The position numbers and the translations under genes are program-made. From Bacteroidetes bacterium RIFCSPLOWO2_12_FULL_37_12 (GTDB lineage: Bacteria > Bacteroidota > Bacteroidia > 2-12-FULL-37-12): DNA of 64,000 nucleotides. Numbering within the stretch: position 1 is the first letter of the stretch; each line of letters starts with the position of its first letter. Positions 60,701 through 64,000 of the stretch are shown in pieces. The DNA lies in NCBI GenBank assembly GCA_001769655.1, contig MEPC01000004.1, positions 79,404 through 143,403 of the forward strand, written 5' to 3'. The notes below the pieces were generated by a model. That model was not told where the DNA came from and searched no databases. It was given only the letters and a program-made list of their open reading frames with translations.

Positions 60701-62215
60701 TCTTACATCAGCCGCGGCGCCAGTAGCGGCATCACTGTGGTCATTAATGCTAATATAGTAAGTCCCGCTGGCAGAAGGCGTAATAATTTTTGAAAAGCTT
60801 AAAAGCTCTGTATTGGAAACTTCAATATCATCAATGATTTCAGTTTGTCCAATCGAATCTGGAGTGGTCCCGTAAGTAATTTTCAATTTGTGTATTTGCC
60901 CACCGGTAATATATTTAAATGCAAGACCATAATCTTTTCCAGCTTCCAGATAAACACAACTGGAAATCAGCCAATCACTATTTGAAACATCTGTGCTTGC
61001 ATATATTCTTAGATTTCCGGATTCAGGGATGAAGTTGAATTTTCTGAAATCGGAGTTATCAATAATTACCCAGCCATCAAGAGATTCTAAAGAAGAAAAA
61101 CTATTAACTAATGGCTCTGCAACAATCTCTTTTAAATATTCTTTAATGGTAATATCCATCTTATTATTTGACTGGGCATTATCCTGAGACCACATAATTT
61201 CTACTGAAAGAGTATGTGATGTAATTCCTGAAAGGTTAGCAGTGGCAGTGAAATCATAAACGGCAGTGTCACCAGGGTTAAGAACTAAACCAGGAGATTC
61301 AACTATCCATTGTGCCCCATCAAGAGAATATCCTAAATCGAAAGCAGACATGACATCGGTACCTTCGTTTGTTATTCTTACAGAAACGGGGGTTCCATCT
61401 GCAAAGGCACAAATATTTCCGGGAGATAAAATTGCATCTAATTTCCCATCAAATGGCACTACTTCTTCAACACTGATATCATCAATCATCCAGTAATAAT
61501 CCCATGCGGCAGTATATTTGAATCTTATGAACACCGTAGGTTTATTTGCGGCGAAAGAAGAAATATCAATAGTTTGAAAACCTGGGTTTGCACTCAACTC
61601 ATCCTGACCCAGTGCAGGTCCAATTTGATACACAGAATTCCAGTTTACTTTATTTGTAGAAACGGATACATCCCCTACTGAAGCACCATATTGTCTTAAA
61701 ACATCCTGAAATTTTAACACTATCACAGATTTACCAACGCAATTAAAGGAGGGGCTGATTAATTCGGCATCCTGGGTTGCGGCTGAACCAGCACCATCTG
61801 AATTTACCATCATAAAACCATTTGAACTGGTTGTAGAACCGAAAACTAAACCTGAAAAAGAAGCTACCCATTCCCACACACCCTGCCCCTGACCTGTATT
61901 GTCAATGGTTTCCCATCCTTGAGGAATGGTTCCATCACCAAAATCTTCAGAGAATATCACAGCGCCCATGATGGATTGATCAGAAGGCAAAATCTGATAA
62001 TTTCTTTTTTGATTATTCACTGGAGTTTGTGAGGGAAAATTCTCACCCCTGTTTGAAATCAACTTTTCATTGTTGATTTTTGAGGATGTTTTTTTCTGAA
62101 GAGATGGCTTCTCAACTTTTTGGATATTTTGTTGCACAGGTTTAATTTGAGCGTTCACCGATAATACGGCAAAAACACAAAGTCCAAGAGCAGTTTTTTG
62201 CAGAAAATTCTTCAT
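57716..62215 (-). CDS. T9SS cargo: choice-of-anchor-like and CARDB repeats, PKD, type A sorting domain
   Basis: Exported protein of 1499 residues. Signal peptide 1-22. After a Lys/Gln-rich region it alternates about five beta-sandwich units of the choice-of-anchor J kind (FSEDFGDGTIPQGWETID; LPQGWKVMNVDYPD; IPLGWSIQNYDNPG) with four CARDB-like units (ENVTVTVRNNGITDITSF and variants). A PKD domain lies near 1350-1410 (WDYGDGSP, NPVHLYPD) and a T9SS type A domain at 1425-1499 (YYPVPANNNLTLKI, PVGFYYLQVVSDKG). It is a surface or released protein; no catalytic domain is seen. Confidence 0.87.
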   Translation of the reverse strand: MKNFLQKTALGLCVFAVLSVNAQIKPVQQNIQKVEKPSLQKKTSSKINNEKLISNRGENFPSQTPVNNQKRNYQILPSDQSIMGAVIFSEDFGDGTIPQGWETIDNTGQGQGVWEWVASFSGLVFGSTTSSNGFMMVNSDGAGSAATQDAELISPSFNCVGKSVIVLKFQDVLRQYGASVGDVSVSTNKVNWNSVYQIGPALGQDELSANPGFQTIDISSFAANKPTVFIRFKYTAAWDYYWMIDDISVEEVVPFDGKLDAILSPGNICAFADGTPVSVRITNEGTDVMSAFDLGYSLDGAQWIVESPGLVLNPGDTAVYDFTATANLSGITSHTLSVEIMWSQDNAQSNNKMDITIKEYLKEIVAEPLVNSFSSLESLDGWVIIDNSDFRKFNFIPESGNLRIYASTDVSNSDWLISSCVYLEAGKDYGLAFKYITGGQIHKLKITYGTTPDSIGQTEIIDDIEVSNTELLSFSKIITPSASGTYYISINDHSDAATGAAADVRWLDIDDFSLLNMGSAEAGILNIKSPVSACDLTADETITITINNLGSSDITGFDVSYSINGGTPVSENVGTFSVAPGESADYPFTTHADLSAMNNYKISAELVVSGDINKFNDTISVNLKKLKTDLNSDSLLEQFNNKLPQGWKVMNVDYPDSASWLDTYTVGGNNVMILPVRSDGLSNDWVFSQCLYVEAGSYYKIGFTYWNEASSTHQLDVALTSNQDDLGDIYPVFNTFDAITNQNFTDTSTIFQSTVTGNLYLGVHCSGGTAGKFVAFDNLSMLKLSENDLELVSIKSPVDGTCEFSNAENVTVTVRNNGITDITSFQFSYQIDGGAPVTETVTTSIPLGTTYDYTFTTAVDLSSTDNHEILVYGNLTGDENQTNDSLSTTVFETITNIPPDSALNDFTGGIPLGWSIQNYDNPGVASWYAGSFVGGNQAMFFETDGAGVADDWLFTNCIYMEQGINYIAGFRYWNADDDSTHTISLQLCTSADNTSASLLLDPFAFANSSFFKDTIVTFTVPNTGIYYLAVNCQGSIGPNATMSIDNFVLYKTAALDLALVNAVTPTTGSCTLSTDETITVSVANAGVNPFTDFKLTYIIDGVDTVSEDMNDVFDPGLPPIDKSFGQVANLSVPGTHVIKVYGNLPGDENPSNDTLEFTVYSIHKDLETEEIHNNFETIEEYAGWRAEDAVGQSPWFRSTYQPKDNSLVSLAFVADSGANADSWYFSPCINVVGGTTYTYTFFYKDDAPKTSLFTIKLSMGMEQTIAGMTEDFFEDTVSSNSGYTKASYPFTPTASGDYYIGMQIYGSPDTVQRILTVENIHIFKPAAPVAMFSSTVDLINTLVIYFNDQSTGGIDTWSWDYGDGSPVETDQNPVHLYPDKVVADYNVCLTVTNGLGQSTYCDSITVYGPDSKNEPVNFDNTISYYPVPANNNLTLKISGENSTINSVRILNTVGQVVVSAKVTNTGTYQLNTSELPVGFYYLQVVSDKGVINKKLLINR

Positions 62216-62445
62216 TTGATTTTTAGTTAAGTGTTAAATGTTTCAGAATGGAGTGCGAAGGTAAGAAAAAAGTTTGGAATAAAAAAATTTAACTGGGTTG
62301 AACAATTAATAAAATAATCCACAAATTTTAAACATAAATTTTATCGTCTGAATTTGAAATAATCAGGGAAAAATGAATAACTGAAATTTTCAGAATTTTA
62401 ATTTCTAAATTTTTAGTTTATCACGAAACAGATATTATATTTTAG
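62216..62445. other. 230-base spacer between two minus-strand genes
   Basis: AT-rich, no gene seen. Near its left end is the candidate promoter of the 1499-residue gene. Confidence 0.5.
62256..62263 (-). promoter_or_regulatory. weak -7 element of the 1499-residue gene
   Basis: TACCTTCG on the minus strand (one mismatch to TAnnTTTG), 40 bases before the ATG. Confidence 0.35.
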
Positions 62446-63897
62446 TTACACTAAACAGCACACATTTATATTCTTTGCCGCATACGCATCATCAAGGCGA
62501 CCATGAAACGTTGTGTGAGGTGCTTTTTTAACCATTTCCGGATCTGAAACCGATTCTTCGGCTATTTTAATCATTGCAGAACAAAATCTATCCAGATTTT
62601 CCTTGCTTTCCGATTCCGTAGGTTCAATCATCATACATTCATGAATAATTAATGGAAAATAAATTGTAAAAGGATGAAACCCGTAATCCATAAGACGTTT
62701 GGCAATGTCAAACGTTTTTACTCCATTTTCTTTTTTCTGCTTTTCTCCGCTTAAAATGGCTTCGTGCATTATTTTTTCATTATAAAAAGGAGCGTTAAAA
62801 TGATTTTTTAATTTTGAAAAAACGTAATTGGCATTGATAATAGCGTTTTGCGAAATTCTTTCAAGTCCTTTGGCGCCATGTACTCTTATATAAGTGTACG
62901 CGCGTACCAACATTCCAAAATTTCCCATAAAACCATGCAAACGGCCAATGGAATCAGGGTTATTATTATAGAAGGTATAACGGTTATTTTCAAAAATTAT
63001 TTCAGGACCAGGTAAAAAATTCAAAAGTCGCTCTCCTACTCCCACTGCCCCAGAGCCAGGTCCACCACCACCGTGAGGCGTTGAAAATGTTTTATGAAGG
63101 TTATAATGCATTACATCAAATCCCATATCGCCGGGTCTCGCTATCCCCAACAATGCATTAAGATTGGCGCCATCCATATACATCAGCCCGTCGTTTTGAT
63201 GCATCAAGCGGCAAATTTCCCCTATGTTCGTTTCAAAAATGCCAACGGTATTTGGATTGGTTATCATCATACCGGCAACATTCTCATTCAGATTTGCTTT
63301 AAAATGCTCAATATCCGTCAATCCATTTTTTAATGAATTAATGGTTACCACCTGAAAGCCGGCAAGTGCGGCAGTAGCCGGATTGGTGCCATGTGCAGAG
63401 TCGGGTATTAAAATTTTCCTTCTGGTTTCAAGTTCTCCTTTTTTTTCAAAGTATTTTCTAATCATAAGCACTCCGGTAAATTCACCTTGCGCTCCGGCGG
63501 CGGGTTGAAGACACACTCTTTTCATTCCGGAAATAGTAGCAAGATACTGCTGTAAATGGTACATCAGTTCCATGGCTCCCTGAATAGTTTCTTCCTTTTG
63601 AAAGGGATGTAGATCTAAGAGTCCGGACATTCGCGCCGCTATTTCATTTATTTTAGGATTGTATTTCATGGTGCAAGAACCCAATGGATACATGCCTTTA
63701 TCTATGTGATAATTTGCATTGGAAAGTTTTACAAAATGCCGTTGAACTTCATTTTCAGAAATTTCAGGCAGGTTTGCATCCTTTTTTCGCCGGAAACGCT
63801 CCGGCAGATTTTGAATGTTGTCTTCAACTTCCCGTTTTGGAAGGGAGTATCCTTTCCGACCGGGTTTGCTTTTTTCGAAAATGAGAGAGTTGGTCAT
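62446..63897 (-). CDS. gcvPB: glycine dehydrogenase (decarboxylating) subunit 2
   Basis: PLP-dependent P-protein of the glycine cleavage system, C-terminal-half type. The pyridoxal-binding lysine is K269 in YNLHKTFSTPHGGGGPGSG; DSAHGTNPATAALAGF and MYPLGSCTMKYNPK are further hallmarks. At 483 residues this is one half of the two-subunit form; its partner GcvPA is not in the window. Many Bacteroidota instead carry one long GcvP. A dense GGTATAGGG array begins three bases before its start codon. Confidence 0.94.
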   Translation of the reverse strand: MTNSLIFEKSKPGRKGYSLPKREVEDNIQNLPERFRRKKDANLPEISENEVQRHFVKLSNANYHIDKGMYPLGSCTMKYNPKINEIAARMSGLLDLHPFQKEETIQGAMELMYHLQQYLATISGMKRVCLQPAAGAQGEFTGVLMIRKYFEKKGELETRRKILIPDSAHGTNPATAALAGFQVVTINSLKNGLTDIEHFKANLNENVAGMMITNPNTVGIFETNIGEICRLMHQNDGLMYMDGANLNALLGIARPGDMGFDVMHYNLHKTFSTPHGGGGPGSGAVGVGERLLNFLPGPEIIFENNRYTFYNNNPDSIGRLHGFMGNFGMLVRAYTYIRVHGAKGLERISQNAIINANYVFSKLKNHFNAPFYNEKIMHEAILSGEKQKKENGVKTFDIAKRLMDYGFHPFTIYFPLIIHECMMIEPTESESKENLDRFCSAMIKIAEESVSDPEMVKKAPHTTFHGRLDDAYAAKNINVCCLV

Positions 63898-63900
63898 GAG

Positions 63901-64000
63901 AGTGGGTATAGGGGTATAGTGTATAGGGGTATAGGGGTATAGGGGTATAGGGTATAGGGTATAGGGTATAGGGTATAGGGTATAGGGTATAGGGTATAGG
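63901..64000. repeat. GGTATAGGG array at window edge
   Basis: About twelve units of GGGGTATA and GGGTATA run to the window end, directly upstream of gcvPB. The array probably continues beyond. Confidence 0.92.

Overview
The window reads as a contig piece from an AT-rich Bacteroidota chromosome, probably from the Bacteroidia/Sphingobacteriia side and possibly uncultured. The signs are large secreted proteins with SprB and PKD repeats and type IX secretion (T9SS) C-terminal domains, promoters of the TAnnTTTG type with little Shine-Dalgarno signal, and gene orders seen in the phylum: nusB, DUF1573, yajC, ybbR, coaE; and ftsK, lolA, DUF4290, murA. No type IX machinery, rRNA, tRNA, phage or CRISPR locus was seen. 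One tmRNA gene is present (28170-28539).

Layout. 1-8.3 kb: end of an RND adaptor, gpsA, a MORN-repeat lipoprotein, a LolC/E-type permease, ahcY, coaD and a PaaN-type aldehyde dehydrogenase, with two copies of a ~154 bp palindromic MITE-like element between them. 8.3-12.4 kb: a nucleotidyltransferase pair, purS, pssA and a TRAP transporter set (TatT, DctP, DctQ) with no large permease. 12.5-25.8 kb: a surface-protein island on the minus strand, holding four large repeat proteins and three small secreted proteins, interrupted by a plus-strand membrane/spermidine-synthase fusion. It contains a duplicated two-gene module. 26-28 kb: ZIP transporter, saccharopine/alanine dehydrogenase-like enzyme, tmRNA. 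28.6-33.3 kb: nusB to coaE operon and a SWIB-domain gene flanked by two phased 11-bp repeat arrays. 33.6-47.6 kb: an E2 acyltransferase, UspA, nadK, an Omp85 protein, rlmB, a GWxTD protein, a DUF2723 membrane protein, a LytTR regulator, cdd, a small regulator pair and two unknown exported proteins. 48-50.6 kb: rfbA, rfbD and a GlcNAc-kinase-like ATPase. 50.6-57.2 kb: murA, DUF4290, lolA and ftsK. 57.7-63.9 kb: a 1499-residue T9SS cargo and gcvPB.

The genes combine housekeeping (CoA, NADP, purine, envelope and peptidoglycan synthesis, ribosome rescue) with a cell-surface programme of adhesin-like cargo. The most unusual content is between and across genes: (1) a 93-bp palindromic element flanked by TTAA inserted in frame in the signal-peptide region of lolA; (2) two 11-bp-period arrays of a GTAWTAC core around the SWIB gene, one of which supplies the coaE stop codon; (3) a duplicated module of a small helical secreted protein plus a SprB-repeat adhesin, both adhesins ending at the same C-terminus without a T9SS domain; (4) several families of dispersed hairpins and simple repeats that fill most spacers.

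All assignments come from reading the sequence; no database search was run.
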